The notes beneath the pieces are model-generated. The model made no database searches and was not told where the DNA came from. It was given only the letters and a program-made list of their open reading frames with translations. From Sinomonas atrocyanea (GTDB lineage Bacteria > Actinomycetota > Actinomycetes > Actinomycetales > Micrococcaceae), in assembly GCF_030812675.1 (NCBI RefSeq), contig NZ_JAUSTE010000004.1, forward strand, positions 124,001 to 188,000: a DNA stretch of 64,000 nt. Reading direction: 5' to 3'. Below, piece after piece: positions 25,941 to 35,222 of the stretch. Numbering within the stretch: the first letter of the stretch is position 1; every line of letters begins with the position of its first letter. The position numbers and the translations under genes are program-made.

Positions 25941-26013
25941 CTCCCCCGACTGGACTCGAACCAGTAACCCTTCGATTAACAGTCGAATGCTCTGCCAATT
26001 GAGCTACGGGGGA
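25941..26013 (-). tRNA. tRNA-Asn (GUU), copy 2
   Basis: 73 nt. Acceptor TCCCCCG/CGGGGGA, anticodon arm TTCGA-CTGTTAA-TCGAA with anticodon GUU, T-loop TTCGAGT. Discriminator G. No encoded CCA. Identical to the copy 14 bp upstream. Confidence 0.95.
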
Positions 26014-26027
26014 ATGACTGCAAGTGG

Positions 26028-26100
26028 CTCCCCCGACTGGACTCGAACCAGTAACCCTTCGATTAACAGTCGAATGCTCTGCCAATTGAGCTACGGGGGA
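26028..26100 (-). tRNA. tRNA-Asn (GUU), copy 1
   Basis: 73 nt, identical to the second copy at 25941-26013 and in tandem with it, 14 bp apart. It lies downstream of dnaG on the same strand. Confidence 0.95.
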
Positions 26101-26171
26101 TTGCAGCGGGTTCTACCCTATCAGGGCGCGGCCTGCGCGCGAAATCGGCGCCGGGCCGCCGCGGGGGCCGC

Positions 26172-28070
26172 TCAGTCGGCCGACCGGAGGGCCCTGCGGC
26201 GGAGCTCGAGCTCCAGCAGGGCCCGGTTGAGCCGCTGGTACTCCTCCGGGGGGCTGTCCGGGCCGAGCCGCTGCAGCTGGCCCATCATCTCGGCCTTCTG
26301 GGCGGTGATCTGGAGCTCGGCGAGCCCGGCGAGGATGTCCCGGCAGTACCTTTCGAGCGACTCCTCGGTCGTGGCAGGCAGCGGGGTCACCGCCAGCTCG
26401 GCCATGAGGGGCCGCAGGGCCTCCGGCAGCTCGTGGCGCACCCGCTCGATCCAGCCGGCGGCCGCCTCCTGGGGGGCGGGGCGGCCCGCTGCGGCGATCG
26501 CCGAGTGGAGGGCGGCGTGGGCCGGGGCCGCGAACCGTGCCGCAGCGAACTCGGTCCAGGCCGAGTCGGTGAGCATCTGGGGCTGCTGGAGCACCACCTC
26601 GAGCGCCTGGCGCTCCATCACCGCGACCGGGTCGCGCGGGTCCGGCCGCCACGCGGCGGGTGAGAAGGGGGCGGGGGCCGCCCGGTCGCCGTCGTGGGCG
26701 GGGCCCTCCTGCTGATGGCCCTGGCGCGGCGCGGGCGACGGCGTGCCCCGCCGCGCTGCCGACTGCACCGCGCGCGAGACGTCCTCGAGGGGCACGCCGA
26801 GCCACTTCGCGAGCTCGCGGGTGTAGGCGGGACGGATCGCGGGGTCGCGGATCTGGGCGACGACGGGCGCCGCCTCGCGCAGGGCTGAGACCCGGCCCTC
26901 CACCGAGTCGAGGTTGTGCTTGCGGAGGGTTGCCTGGATGGCGAACTCGAAGAGCGGGCGCCTGGTCCCGATGAGCTGGACCACGGCCGCGTCGCCGCGG
27001 TGCTGGCGCAGCTCGCACGGGTCCATCCCGCTCGGCTCGACCGCCACGTACGTCTGGGCCACGAAGCGCTGGTCCTCCTCGAAGGCCTTCAGCGCCGCCT
27101 TCTGGCCGGCGGCGTCGCCGTCGAACGTGAAGACGACCTCTCCCCCGGTCCCGTCGTCGGAGAGGAGGCGGCGCGCGATCTTGATGTGCTCCCCGCCGAA
27201 CGCCGTCCCGCAGCTGGCGACCGCCGTGTCCACGCCGGCGAGGTGGCAGGCCATGACGTCCGTGTAGCCCTCGACGACGACCAGCTGGCGCTTCTTGGCG
27301 ATGCTGCGCTTGGCGAGGTCGATCCCGTAGAGGACCTGCGACTTCTTGTAGAGCGTCGTCTCAGGGGTGTTGAGGTACTTGGGGCCCTGGTCGTCGTCGA
27401 AGAGGCGGCGGGCGCCGAATCCGATCACATCCCCCGAAATGTCGCGGATGGGCCAGATGAGCCGCCCACGGAAGCGGTCGTAGAGGCCTCGGTTGCCCTC
27501 CGAGAACATGCCCGTCAGCTTGAGCTCGTCGTCCCGGAAGCCCTTGGACCGCAGATGCTTCAGGAGGGAGTCCCAGCCCTGGGGGGCGAACCCGACGCCG
27601 AACTGCTCGGCGACGTTGCGCTCGAAGCCGCGCTCGAACAGGAACTGCCGCCCAGCCGCCGCGGCCGGGGCCAGCAGCTGCGCCTGGAAGAACTCGGCGG
27701 CGATCTTGTGGGCGTCCAGGAGCCGCTGCCGCCGCCCGACCTCCTCGCGCCGGGGGCCCGCGCCCTCCTCGTAGTGCAGCTCGTAGCCGATGCGCGCCGC
27801 GAGCTTCTCGACGGTCTCGGCGAACGCGGTGTGGTCCATCTTCATCACGAAGCTGATCACGTCCCCGCTCTCGCCGCAGCCGAAGCAGTGGTAGGTGCCC
27901 ACCTGGGGGCGGACGTGGAACGAGGGGCTCCGCTCGTCGTGGAAGGGGCACAGGCCCTTCCACGAGCCGATGCCGGCGCCCTTGAGCGTCACGTAGCCGT
28001 CGACGATCTCCCTGATGTCCGTGCGGGCGCGGACTTCCGCGATGTCCTCGGGTTTGATCAGGCCAGCCAC
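26172..28070 (-). CDS. dnaG: DNA primase
   Basis: 632 aa. The N-terminal zinc-binding domain has CPFH and CFGC (about residues 41-66). The RNA-polymerase domain spans about 120-430 and includes YDRFRGRLIWPIRD and a TOPRIM fold with VVVEGYTDVMA, CGTAFGGEH and FDGDAAGQKAA acidic motifs. The C-terminal third is the helicase-binding region, preceded by a His/Ala/Pro-rich linker. The GTG start at 28070 is preceded by TAAGGT-AGATCC and no ribosome-binding site, so the message is probably leaderless. The dgt gene lies 51 bp upstream in the same direction, the dgt-dnaG order found in many actinobacteria. Confidence 0.96.
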   Translation of the reverse strand: MAGLIKPEDIAEVRARTDIREIVDGYVTLKGAGIGSWKGLCPFHDERSPSFHVRPQVGTYHCFGCGESGDVISFVMKMDHTAFAETVEKLAARIGYELHYEEGAGPRREEVGRRQRLLDAHKIAAEFFQAQLLAPAAAAGRQFLFERGFERNVAEQFGVGFAPQGWDSLLKHLRSKGFRDDELKLTGMFSEGNRGLYDRFRGRLIWPIRDISGDVIGFGARRLFDDDQGPKYLNTPETTLYKKSQVLYGIDLAKRSIAKKRQLVVVEGYTDVMACHLAGVDTAVASCGTAFGGEHIKIARRLLSDDGTGGEVVFTFDGDAAGQKAALKAFEEDQRFVAQTYVAVEPSGMDPCELRQHRGDAAVVQLIGTRRPLFEFAIQATLRKHNLDSVEGRVSALREAAPVVAQIRDPAIRPAYTRELAKWLGVPLEDVSRAVQSAARRGTPSPAPRQGHQQEGPAHDGDRAAPAPFSPAAWRPDPRDPVAVMERQALEVVLQQPQMLTDSAWTEFAAARFAAPAHAALHSAIAAAGRPAPQEAAAGWIERVRHELPEALRPLMAELAVTPLPATTEESLERYCRDILAGLAELQITAQKAEMMGQLQRLGPDSPPEEYQRLNRALLELELRRRALRSAD

Positions 28071-28082
28071 GGATCTACCTTA
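28071..28082 (-). promoter_or_regulatory. Leaderless-type promoter of dnaG
   Basis: Minus-strand TAAGGT (28077-28082) ends 6 nt before the GTG start at 28070. Confidence 0.5.
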
Positions 28083-28121
28083 GCCACTGTCGCCGACAGT
28101 CCCGGCCCCGTGCCCTCCGGC

Positions 28122-29405
28122 TCACCACAGGCTGGGAAGGCTCCCGACGAGCCGCTCGTACCAGGCCAGGGCCGAACCGTCCGTGAGGGAGGCGACCTGG
28201 TCCACGACCACCCGCAGCCGGCCGGCATCGTCCTTGGCCGCCCGCCAGTCCGCCGCGAACATCGGTTCGAGATGCCGCTCACCCGTGGCGCTCAGGGCAG
28301 TGACGAGGGCATGCAGGACTTCGCGCTGGCGCTCGTAGATGGGCTGGCGGTGGTCCGTGGTCATCACGAAGGTGGTCGCGAGGCCCTTCATGACCGCGAT
28401 CTCCAGGACCGTCTCCTCGGGGACCATGACCTCCCCGCTGTACCGGGTGAGCGGCGCCGCCCCGTAGGCGGCCCTGGTCAGCGCGAGGGCGCTGTCGCAG
28501 AAGCGTCCGATCAGCTGGCTCGTCATGTTCTTCAGCGCGGCCATGGACCTGCGCGAGCCGTCCGCCTCGCGCACCCAGACCGGGGTCGCCTCGAGGCGGG
28601 CGAGCGCCGCGTCGATGGCGGCGGCGTCGCTGTGCGGCAGGTACCACTGCTGTGTGTAGCCGATGACCCGGGCGCGGTGGTCCGGGTTCTCCATCCAGCG
28701 CAGCTGGAACTTGCCCGCCACGATCGCGTCCTCGACGTCGTGGACCGAGTACGCGATGTCGTCCGAGAGGTCCATGACCTGGGCCTCGATGCACGACCGG
28801 CCGGTGGGGGCGCCGTCCCTGATCCAGGAGAAGATCGGGAGGTCGTCCTCGTAGGCGCCGAACTTGCTGGTGCGGTGGCCGTGGACCAGTGGCGCCTCGA
28901 CCGCGGTCCACGGGTACTTGCACGCCGCGTCCAGGCTCGCGCGCGTCAGGTTCAGGCCAGCGGGCCGCCCCCCGGCGTCGAGGACCTTGGGCTCCAGGCG
29001 CGTCAGCAGGCGCAGGGTCTGGGCGTTGCCCTCGAAGCCGCCGATCGCGTGGGCGATGTCGTTCAGGGCGCTCTCACCGTTGTGGCCGAAGGGCGGGTGG
29101 CCGAGGTCGTGGCTGAGGCAGGCCGCGTCGACGACATCCGGATCGCAGCCCAGGACCCGCCCCAGCTCGCGGCCCACCTGCGCCACCTCGAGCGAGTGGG
29201 TCAGCCTGGTGCGGACGAAGTCATCGGTGTCCGGTGCCACGACCTGCGTCTTGGCCCCGAGCCGCCGGAGGGCGGACGAGTGCAGGACGCGGGCCCGGTC
29301 CCGCTCGAAGTCGCTGCGGTAGGACTTCTTGGGCGGCTCCTCGACCCAGCGCTGCGTGTCCTGCGCCGCATAGCCGCGGGTCCCCTCGGCGACCGCCTCA
29401 GCCAC
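28122..29405 (-). CDS. dgt: Deoxyguanosinetriphosphate triphosphohydrolase-like protein
   Basis: 427 aa. An HD-domain nucleotidohydrolase removing triphosphate from dNTPs. The metal-binding residues are seen in RTRLTHSLEVAQV and SHDLGHPPFGHNGE, followed later by DLSDDIAYSVHDVED. RRLGAKTQVV and the C-terminal KGLATTFVMTTDHRQP are family blocks. GTG 29405 overlaps the dusB stop by 8 nt; the open frame continues far upstream, but that part is an antisense or out-of-frame shadow of dusB. It sits between dusB and dnaG and is probably one transcript with dusB. Confidence 0.92.
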   Translation of the reverse strand: MAEAVAEGTRGYAAQDTQRWVEEPPKKSYRSDFERDRARVLHSSALRRLGAKTQVVAPDTDDFVRTRLTHSLEVAQVGRELGRVLGCDPDVVDAACLSHDLGHPPFGHNGESALNDIAHAIGGFEGNAQTLRLLTRLEPKVLDAGGRPAGLNLTRASLDAACKYPWTAVEAPLVHGHRTSKFGAYEDDLPIFSWIRDGAPTGRSCIEAQVMDLSDDIAYSVHDVEDAIVAGKFQLRWMENPDHRARVIGYTQQWYLPHSDAAAIDAALARLEATPVWVREADGSRRSMAALKNMTSQLIGRFCDSALALTRAAYGAAPLTRYSGEVMVPEETVLEIAVMKGLATTFVMTTDHRQPIYERQREVLHALVTALSATGERHLEPMFAADWRAAKDDAGRLRVVVDQVASLTDGSALAWYERLVGSLPSLW

Positions 29406-30597
29406 CGGACACGTCCAGCTCGGCGGCGGCGATGTCACGGGTCTGGTCGCTGTCCATGGTCCGGCTCTCGAGCCAGCGGTCCGGGAGGGCGGGGCGCTTG
29501 GGGGACCCGGCCCGCCCGCGCGGGCCCTCGGCGTCGGTGCCGGGGTAGGGCGCGTCCGCGTCGAGGGTGCCCAGCAGGCCGCGGAGCTCCTCGAGCGTGT
29601 TGACCTGTGCGAGGCGGGCCCGCAGCTCCCCTCCCACCGCGTAGCCCTTGAAGTACCAGGCGACGTGCTTGCGGATGTCCCGCAGGGCCTTGCCCTCGTC
29701 CTCGAAGTACTCGACGAGCAGCTGGGCGTGCCGGAAGAACGCCTCGCCCACCTCGGCGAGGCCGGGGCGGATGCGGTCGGGGCAGCCCTCGAAGGCCGCC
29801 TGCAGGTCGCCGAAGAGCCACGGCCGGCCCTGGCAGCCGCGTCCGACGACGACACCGTCGACTCCGGTCTCGCGCACCATGCGCACCGCGTCCTCCGCGC
29901 TCCAGATGTCGCCGTTGCCGAGCACCGGGACGTCCGGCAGGGCCTCGCGCAGCCGGGCGATGGCGCTCCAGTCCGCGGTGCCCGAGTAGAACTGGGCCGC
30001 CGTGCGCCCGTGCAGCGCCACCGCGGCGACGCCGGCGTCGCGCGCGATCCGCCCGGCCTCGAGGTAGGTCAGGTGGTCGTCGTCGATGCCCTTGCGCATC
30101 TTCACGGTCAGCGGGAGTCCGCCCCGGTCAGCCTCCCGGACGGCCGCGGTCACGATCTGGGTGAACAGGTCCGTCTTCCACGGCAGGGCCGACCCCCCGC
30201 CGCGCTTGGTGACCTTGGGGACCGGGCAGCCGAAGTTGAGGTCGATGTGGTCCGCCAGGTCCTCCTCGACGAGCATGCGCACCGCCTGGCCCACGGTGAC
30301 GGGGTCCACACCGTAGAGCTGCACGGAGCGGACCGTCTCGTCGTCGTCGTGCCTGATCATGCGCAAGGACTCCGGATGACGCTCGACGAGCGCACGCGAG
30401 GTGACCATCTCGGCGACGTACAGCCCACCGCCGAACTCCCGGCACAGGCGCCGGAAGGCCGTGTTCGTGATGCCCGCCATCGGCGCGAGCACCACGGGTG
30501 TGTCGACGGTGAGGCGCCCCAGGTGCAGAGGCGGCAGCTCGAGGCGCACCGGTTCGGCTGGGGCGCCCGCGGGGGCTTCGGGGAGGACGGTTGGCAC
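29398..30597 (-). CDS. dusB: tRNA-dihydrouridine synthase
   Basis: 399 aa. FMN-dependent reduction of uridines in tRNA. TIM-barrel blocks are VLAPMAGITNTAFRRLC, HIDLNFGCPVPKVTKRGGG with the catalytic cysteine, LTVKMRKGIDD, LHGRTAAQFYSG, LGNGDIWSAEDA and GVVVGRGCQGRPW. A ~60-residue acidic/Pro tail follows the helical domain. I prefer GTG 30597, because GGAGGGG (30606-30612) lies 8 nt before it; GTG 30606 would overlap that site. It starts the dusB-dgt unit. Confidence 0.93.
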   Translation of the reverse strand: MPTVLPEAPAGAPAEPVRLELPPLHLGRLTVDTPVVLAPMAGITNTAFRRLCREFGGGLYVAEMVTSRALVERHPESLRMIRHDDDETVRSVQLYGVDPVTVGQAVRMLVEEDLADHIDLNFGCPVPKVTKRGGGSALPWKTDLFTQIVTAAVREADRGGLPLTVKMRKGIDDDHLTYLEAGRIARDAGVAAVALHGRTAAQFYSGTADWSAIARLREALPDVPVLGNGDIWSAEDAVRMVRETGVDGVVVGRGCQGRPWLFGDLQAAFEGCPDRIRPGLAEVGEAFFRHAQLLVEYFEDEGKALRDIRKHVAWYFKGYAVGGELRARLAQVNTLEELRGLLGTLDADAPYPGTDAEGPRGRAGSPKRPALPDRWLESRTMDSDQTRDIAAAELDVSGG

Positions 30598-30669
30598 GGC
30601 AGTCACCCCTCCATTGTGTCAAAGCAATGCAAAACGCCGGTGGTTCCCTGCGGGCGGAGGGATCAGGGC

Positions 30670-31698
30670 TCATGCGGCGGCCCTGCCGTCCGGTCCGCCG
30701 AGGAGCTCGGCGAGTTCCTCGGGCAGGGCCACTTCGACGCGGCCGTCCCGCCACGCCGTGGCCTGCCGCAGGCCGGCGCCCGGACGCCACCAGTAGACGT
30801 GCGGGCTCAGGGGCGCCACCTCGTCCTGGGCGAGGACGGCATTGAGCCCGAGCATCGAGCGGACGCCCTCGTGCGAGACGCTGTCCTCGGTCGCGCTGAC
30901 GGCGATCATCCTCAGCGCCGGGACGCCGAAGAGGACTCCGAGCGGGCCGGGCTCTCTGCCGAGGTGGGCCATGAGCCGGTCCGGGAAGGCCATCCACGAT
31001 GCCTGGCGCGGATGGTCGGACTCGAGCAGGAGCACCGCAGTCCGATCGCGGACGAAGCCCTCTGCCCTGCCGGGGCCGGCGGCGAAGAGGTTGGACTCTG
31101 CGGCCGCCCACGCCGCCTCGGGGCCGCCGGCCTTCGCGAGGTGGTCGTCGGCGACGTAGATGGAGGTCTGGTCGTGGCGGATGGCCAGAATCAGGGGAAG
31201 CCCTCCCACCTCACGGGCGTAGGAGTGGGCCTCGGCGAGCTGCCCCGGCGGCATCCGCTCCGGTGCGACGAAGCGGGGGAAGAGCCGTTCGCGCAGCGCC
31301 GGCCCCGCATAGCCGAGGCTCCCGTGGGTCCCGCAGCCCTGGACGGCGGCGCCCAGGATCTGGGCGACGACGGCGTCCACCAGAGCGGCCCAGTCCGCCT
31401 CGGGCGTCCGCTGCGCCTCGCGGGCGATGGTCGAGAACCCGAGCTGGGCACCCGGACCGGTGAAGGGGCCTCCCGTCACGGTCAGGTGTGTCCCGCGGTC
31501 CCTGGCCCGGTAACCGCGGCTGCGGACGGCCTGGGCGGCATGGGCCCTGAGGGCATCGGCCTGGCGCCTGCTGAACTCGGGCAGGTGCGGGTCCCGCGGC
31601 CCGTCGTCGCTGCCCGCGGCGCAGTGCTCCCACGCCCAGCCCGCGCCGGCGGCCGGCACTCCGCCGTGGCCTGCCCGATTGCGCTGTCCCTTGCCCAT
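30670..31698 (-). CDS. Conserved protein of unknown function
   Basis: 342 aa, soluble, no membrane helix. The N-terminal ~40 residues are Gly/Arg/His-rich and probably disordered. The central part has LTVTGGPFTGPGAQLGFSTI and LPLILAIRHDQTSIYVADDH, followed by RTAVLLLESDHPRQASWMAFP and a C-terminal SMLGLNAVLAQDEVAPLSPHVYWW. It is mixed alpha/beta in character and I do not recognise the fold. It is divergent from the PlsC-type gene and transcribed toward dusB, 72 bp upstream of it. Confidence 0.6.
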   Translation of the reverse strand: MGKGQRNRAGHGGVPAAGAGWAWEHCAAGSDDGPRDPHLPEFSRRQADALRAHAAQAVRSRGYRARDRGTHLTVTGGPFTGPGAQLGFSTIAREAQRTPEADWAALVDAVVAQILGAAVQGCGTHGSLGYAGPALRERLFPRFVAPERMPPGQLAEAHSYAREVGGLPLILAIRHDQTSIYVADDHLAKAGGPEAAWAAAESNLFAAGPGRAEGFVRDRTAVLLLESDHPRQASWMAFPDRLMAHLGREPGPLGVLFGVPALRMIAVSATEDSVSHEGVRSMLGLNAVLAQDEVAPLSPHVYWWRPGAGLRQATAWRDGRVEVALPEELAELLGGPDGRAAA

Positions 31699-31845
31699 GC
31701 CTGTGCCCCGTTCGACGGATTCCGGCGCTCCTCCGGCGCCTTGGGCACGACGCTAGGGAGTGCCGGCACGGGAAGGGAGCCCGGGCCCGTCCTATGTGGA
31801 CAATCCGAGCTCCGCGGGGGACCAGGTGGGGCCGCGGCGCGGCTG

Positions 31846-31858
31846 TAGTCTGGGCGCC
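31846..31858 (+). promoter_or_regulatory. Leaderless-type promoter of the acyltransferase gene
   Basis: TAGTCT (31846-31851) ends 7 nt before ATG 31859. Confidence 0.5.
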
Positions 31859-32707
31859 ATGGCAACGCCCCACGATGCCTGCCGGCCCCGGCCCCCGCAT
31901 GGGGGCTTGCCCCTGCGTCCGGGGAGCCTGTGGCTGTACGACGTGGCGCGCCGCGTGTTCACCGGCATCCGTGACCTCGCCCGGGTGCGGGTGGTCGCCA
32001 CGGGCCTCGACGACGTTCCTCCGGGCCAGGTGGTGCTCGCGGTCACCCACTTCGGGTACCTCGACTTCGTCTTCGTCGCCCTGCTGTGGTGGGAGCAGCG
32101 GAGGGACCGTCTGAGGTTCCTGGTGGGACCGCGCCCCTACCGCAGCCGCCTGCTCGGTGCCGCGATCTCGGCCTGCGGGGGCCTCGCCGTGGTGGGGAAG
32201 CCCGGCCACGCGAGCCTCAAGGCGTCGCTGAGCACCCTGGACGCGGGCTGGAGCATCGCGCTGTTCCCCGAGGCCGGCGTCAGCCGGAGCTTCTCCGTGC
32301 GCACGTGCCACACCGGAGCGGTGCGGATGGCCCTGCAGACCGGCGTGCCGCTCGTCCCGGTGGGCGTCTGGGGCGGGCACCGGATCATGACGCGGGGACA
32401 CGGGGCGACGACGAGGCGGGGCGCGGGCTCGCTCCGGGCCCTCTGGAAGGCGCCGATCCGGATCCACTTCGGCGCCCCCGTGGACCTCTCCGGGGCCACC
32501 GGCCCCGAGGACGCCGGGCGCCGCCTGCAGGCGGCCCTCCAGTCCGCAGTCGACGTCGCGGTGCTCGACTTCCCGCTGGGGCACCCCGCGGGAGCGTGGT
32601 GGGTTCCGGCGGCGTTCGGCGGCGGCGCCCCGACCGAGGCCGAGCGGGACATCTGGGACGCCCGCGATGTGATGCGAGGGCTGCGGCCGGACCGCGACAA
32701 GATGTAG
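31859..32707 (+). CDS. PlsC-type lysophospholipid acyltransferase
   Basis: 282 aa. A 1-acylglycerol-3-phosphate acyltransferase-type domain at about 45-220. The catalytic H-x4-D motif is THFGYLDF, and the second motif is FPEAGVSRS, a variant of FPEG with an inserted Ala. Motif III-IV residues lie around PLVPVGVWGGHR. No clear membrane anchor is present. Its specific acceptor (phosphatidate precursor or an envelope lipid) cannot be assigned. It appears to be a single-gene unit with a leaderless-type promoter. Confidence 0.88.
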   Translation: MATPHDACRPRPPHGGLPLRPGSLWLYDVARRVFTGIRDLARVRVVATGLDDVPPGQVVLAVTHFGYLDFVFVALLWWEQRRDRLRFLVGPRPYRSRLLGAAISACGGLAVVGKPGHASLKASLSTLDAGWSIALFPEAGVSRSFSVRTCHTGAVRMALQTGVPLVPVGVWGGHRIMTRGHGATTRRGAGSLRALWKAPIRIHFGAPVDLSGATGPEDAGRRLQAALQSAVDVAVLDFPLGHPAGAWWVPAAFGGGAPTEAERDIWDARDVMRGLRPDRDKM

Positions 32708-32732
32708 CCGGCCGGGCCGACCCAGCCGGCCG

Positions 32733-33770
32733 TCAGTCGCCGACGGTGAGGGTGTCCGGTCCCACCTGCTCTGCTGCGCCCGTCTCGAGCAGGGGGTCGA
32801 CGGCGGCCCGCACGGCCGCCATGGAGTCGTCGACCTCGAGCCGCACGGGGTGCTGGTAGGCGACGAGCGCGAGGAGACCGCGCACGGCGTCCTGCGCGTC
32901 GGCCGGATCGAGGTGGACCTCGTGGCCGAGCAGCACCTCGCTCGGCTGCTCGGCGGCGGCGCTGGCCGGGCCGGCGTAGCTCACCGCGAAGGCCCGCAGC
33001 CGGCCCTTCTTCGACGGCGCCACCCCGGTGCCGAACGCGCTCGTGGCCGGGGCGCGCAGCACCACGGCGCCGTGGGCGCCCGCTGCGTCGGAGAGGAACA
33101 GCTGCTGGGCACGGCCCACGCTGAGCGGGGCAGGCGGGTCCCAGTCGTGCACCGCGGTGTAGTAGCGGCCGACGGCGTCGCTCAGCTCGACCGAACCGGT
33201 CGCCAGGTCCTCGACGAGCGGGGACGTGTCGTCGCCCAGTCCGCCGTCGGCTGCCGGCCCGTCCCCGAAGACGGGGAGCTTGAGCGCCCCGGGCCGCACG
33301 ACGACCTCGCGGGAGCGCTGGAGCACCCCGAACCCGCGCGCGTCGGCGAACGCCGCTCCCGCGCTTCCGGCCTCGACCTTGGAGCGCAGGCGCGGGGCTC
33401 CTCCCCCGGCGGAGGCAGCGCGGGCGGGCGCCTCGGCGGCTGCCGCGCGCAGGCGCCGCAGGAGCTCTGTGCCGACGCCGGCGCGCCGGTGGTCCCGGGC
33501 CACCTCGACGTACGTCCACAGCCGGGCCGGGTGCAGCGCTGCCTCGTAGACCACGCCGGCCGCCACGGGAATGCCCTCGTCCTCGGCCACGATGCAGCGG
33601 CGCCACGCGATGGCGGGCGACGGCGCGGCGCCGTCCGGGCCCGCACCGTCGGAGTCCGGCGCGAACGCGCCGCGGAACTGCGCCGGCGAGGCGCCCTCGG
33701 CGTCGCCCCACAGCTGCAGGAGGGTGCGGTCGTCGCCCTCGCGCCAGGGCCGGTAGGTCAGCTGTGCCAC
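32733..33770 (-). CDS. GNAT-family N-acetyltransferase (two-domain)
   Basis: 345 aa. The N-terminal GNAT domain (about 1-150) has the acetyl-CoA loop VARDHRRAGVGTELLRRL. The C-terminal half (about 170-340) is a second, weaker GNAT-like unit (LFLSDAAGAHGAVVLRAPA, GLLALVAYQHPVRLEVDD). Substrate unknown. GTG 33770 lies 7 bp after the glyQS stop, so the gene is co-transcribed with glycyl-tRNA synthetase, an association that may be only positional. Confidence 0.82.
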   Translation of the reverse strand: MAQLTYRPWREGDDRTLLQLWGDAEGASPAQFRGAFAPDSDGAGPDGAAPSPAIAWRRCIVAEDEGIPVAAGVVYEAALHPARLWTYVEVARDHRRAGVGTELLRRLRAAAAEAPARAASAGGGAPRLRSKVEAGSAGAAFADARGFGVLQRSREVVVRPGALKLPVFGDGPAADGGLGDDTSPLVEDLATGSVELSDAVGRYYTAVHDWDPPAPLSVGRAQQLFLSDAAGAHGAVVLRAPATSAFGTGVAPSKKGRLRAFAVSYAGPASAAAEQPSEVLLGHEVHLDPADAQDAVRGLLALVAYQHPVRLEVDDSMAAVRAAVDPLLETGAAEQVGPDTLTVGD

Positions 33771-33777
33771 GCCCGGG

Positions 33778-35160
33778 TCACTTCCCGAGCCGCTCGAACA
33801 GGTAGCCGGTCACCTTGTCGAGGGAGACCCGCTCCTGGGCCATCGAGTCGCGCTCGCGGATGGTCACGGCATGGTCCTCGAGCGTGTCGAAGTCCACGGT
33901 GATGCAGTACGGGGTGCCGATCTCGTCCTGGCGGCGGTAGCGCCTGCCGATCGCGCCGGCGTCGTCGAACTCGATGTTCCAGTGCCGCCGCAGCTCGGCG
34001 CCGAGGGCGCGGGCCTTGGGCGAGAGGTCCTCGTTGCGCGAGAGCGGGAGGACTGCGGCCTTGACGGGGGCCAGGCGCGGATCGAGGCGCAGGACGGTGC
34101 GCTTGTCCACGCCGCCCTTCGTGTTGGGGGCCTCGTCCTCGGTGTAGGCGTCGACGAGGAACGCCATCATGGAGCGGGTCAGGCCGAAGGAGGGCTCGAT
34201 CACGTAGGGGGTGTAGCGCTCGTTGGTGGCCTGGTTGAAGTAGGCGAGATCGTGGCCGGACGCCTTCGAGTGGCTCGAGAGGTCGAAGTCGGTGCGGTTG
34301 GCGACGCCCATGAGCTCGCCCCACTCGTTGCCCTGGAAGCCGAAGCGGTACTCGATGTCGATGGTGCCCGCGGAGTAGTGGGCGCGCTCGTCCTCGGGGA
34401 CGTCGAACTTGCGCATGTTCTCGGCGCTGATGCCGAGGTCGATGAACCAGTCCCAGCACGCGTCGACCCAGTGCTTGAACCACGTGTCGGCGTCGGCAGG
34501 CGCCGTGAAGTACTCGATCTCCATCTGCTCGAACTCGCGGGTGCGGAAGATGAAGTTGCCGGGGGTGATCTCGTTGCGGAACGCCTTGCCGATCTGGCCG
34601 ATGCCGAACGGGGGCTTTTTCCGGGAGGTGGTGACGACGTTGTTGAAGTTGACGAAGATGCCCTGCGCGGTCTCGGGGCGCATGTAGTGCAGGCCCTCGG
34701 CGTTGTCCACCGGGCCGAGGAAGGTCTTCATGAGGCCCGAGAACATCTGCGGCTCGGTCCACTTCCCGGAGGTCCCGCAGTTCGGGCACGTGATCGAGGC
34801 CATGCCCTCCTCAGGGGCGCGGCCCTTCTTGGCCTCGTACGCCTCGATGAGGTGGTCCTGGCGGAAGCGGTGGTGGCACTGGAGGCACTCGACGAGGGGG
34901 TCGGTGAACGTCGCGACGTGGCCCGAGGCCTCCCAGACCTGCTTGGGCAGGATCACCGAGGAGTCGAGCCCGACCATGTCCTCGCGGCCGCGGACGAAGG
35001 TCTGCCACCACTGCTCCTTGATGTTCTCCTTGAGCTCGACGCCGAGCGGACCGTAGTCCCACGCCGAGCGGGAACCTCCGTAGATCTCACCCGCCTGGTA
35101 GACGAATCCGCGGCGCTTGGCCAGGGAGACAATCGAGTCCAGTGCGGTCTTGGGTGCCAA
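33778..35160 (-). CDS. glyQS: Glycyl-tRNA synthetase (dimeric type)
   Basis: 460 aa class II synthetase of the single-chain (eukaryote-like) type. An Ile/Val-rich N-terminus precedes [23 protein letters not shown]. Two CxxC pairs (CLQC, CPNC) in the insertion suggest a zinc site. Motif 2 region [21 protein letters not shown], motif 3 [14 protein letters not shown], and the C-terminal anticodon-binding domain ([14 protein letters not shown]) are complete. The start is probably TTG 35160: GGAGGA lies 8 nt upstream and the conserved N-terminus begins right after it. No ATG or GTG gives a better match. Confidence 0.95.
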   Translation of the reverse strand: MAPKTALDSIVSLAKRRGFVYQAGEIYGGSRSAWDYGPLGVELKENIKEQWWQTFVRGREDMVGLDSSVILPKQVWEASGHVATFTDPLVECLQCHHRFRQDHLIEAYEAKKGRAPEEGMASITCPNCGTSGKWTEPQMFSGLMKTFLGPVDNAEGLHYMRPETAQGIFVNFNNVVTTSRKKPPFGIGQIGKAFRNEITPGNFIFRTREFEQMEIEYFTAPADADTWFKHWVDACWDWFIDLGISAENMRKFDVPEDERAHYSAGTIDIEYRFGFQGNEWGELMGVANRTDFDLSSHSKASGHDLAYFNQATNERYTPYVIEPSFGLTRSMMAFLVDAYTEDEAPNTKGGVDKRTVLRLDPRLAPVKAAVLPLSRNEDLSPKARALGAELRRHWNIEFDDAGAIGRRYRRQDEIGTPYCITVDFDTLEDHAVTIRERDSMAQERVSLDKVTGYLFERLGK

Positions 35161-35222
35161 GGGGAATCCTCCGAGAGTGTTCAGGCCGCTGGGTGCGGTC
35201 CGCCGGGTGTGTGCCTCCAAGC

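Noticed and set aside
25941-26100. Tandem identical 73-bp repeat as a CRISPR or mobile element
   Set aside because: Both copies fold as tRNA-Asn; this is simple tRNA gene duplication.
29405-29855. N-terminal extension of dgt
   Set aside because: It lies entirely within dusB in another frame and is low-complexity Arg/Ser/Ala.
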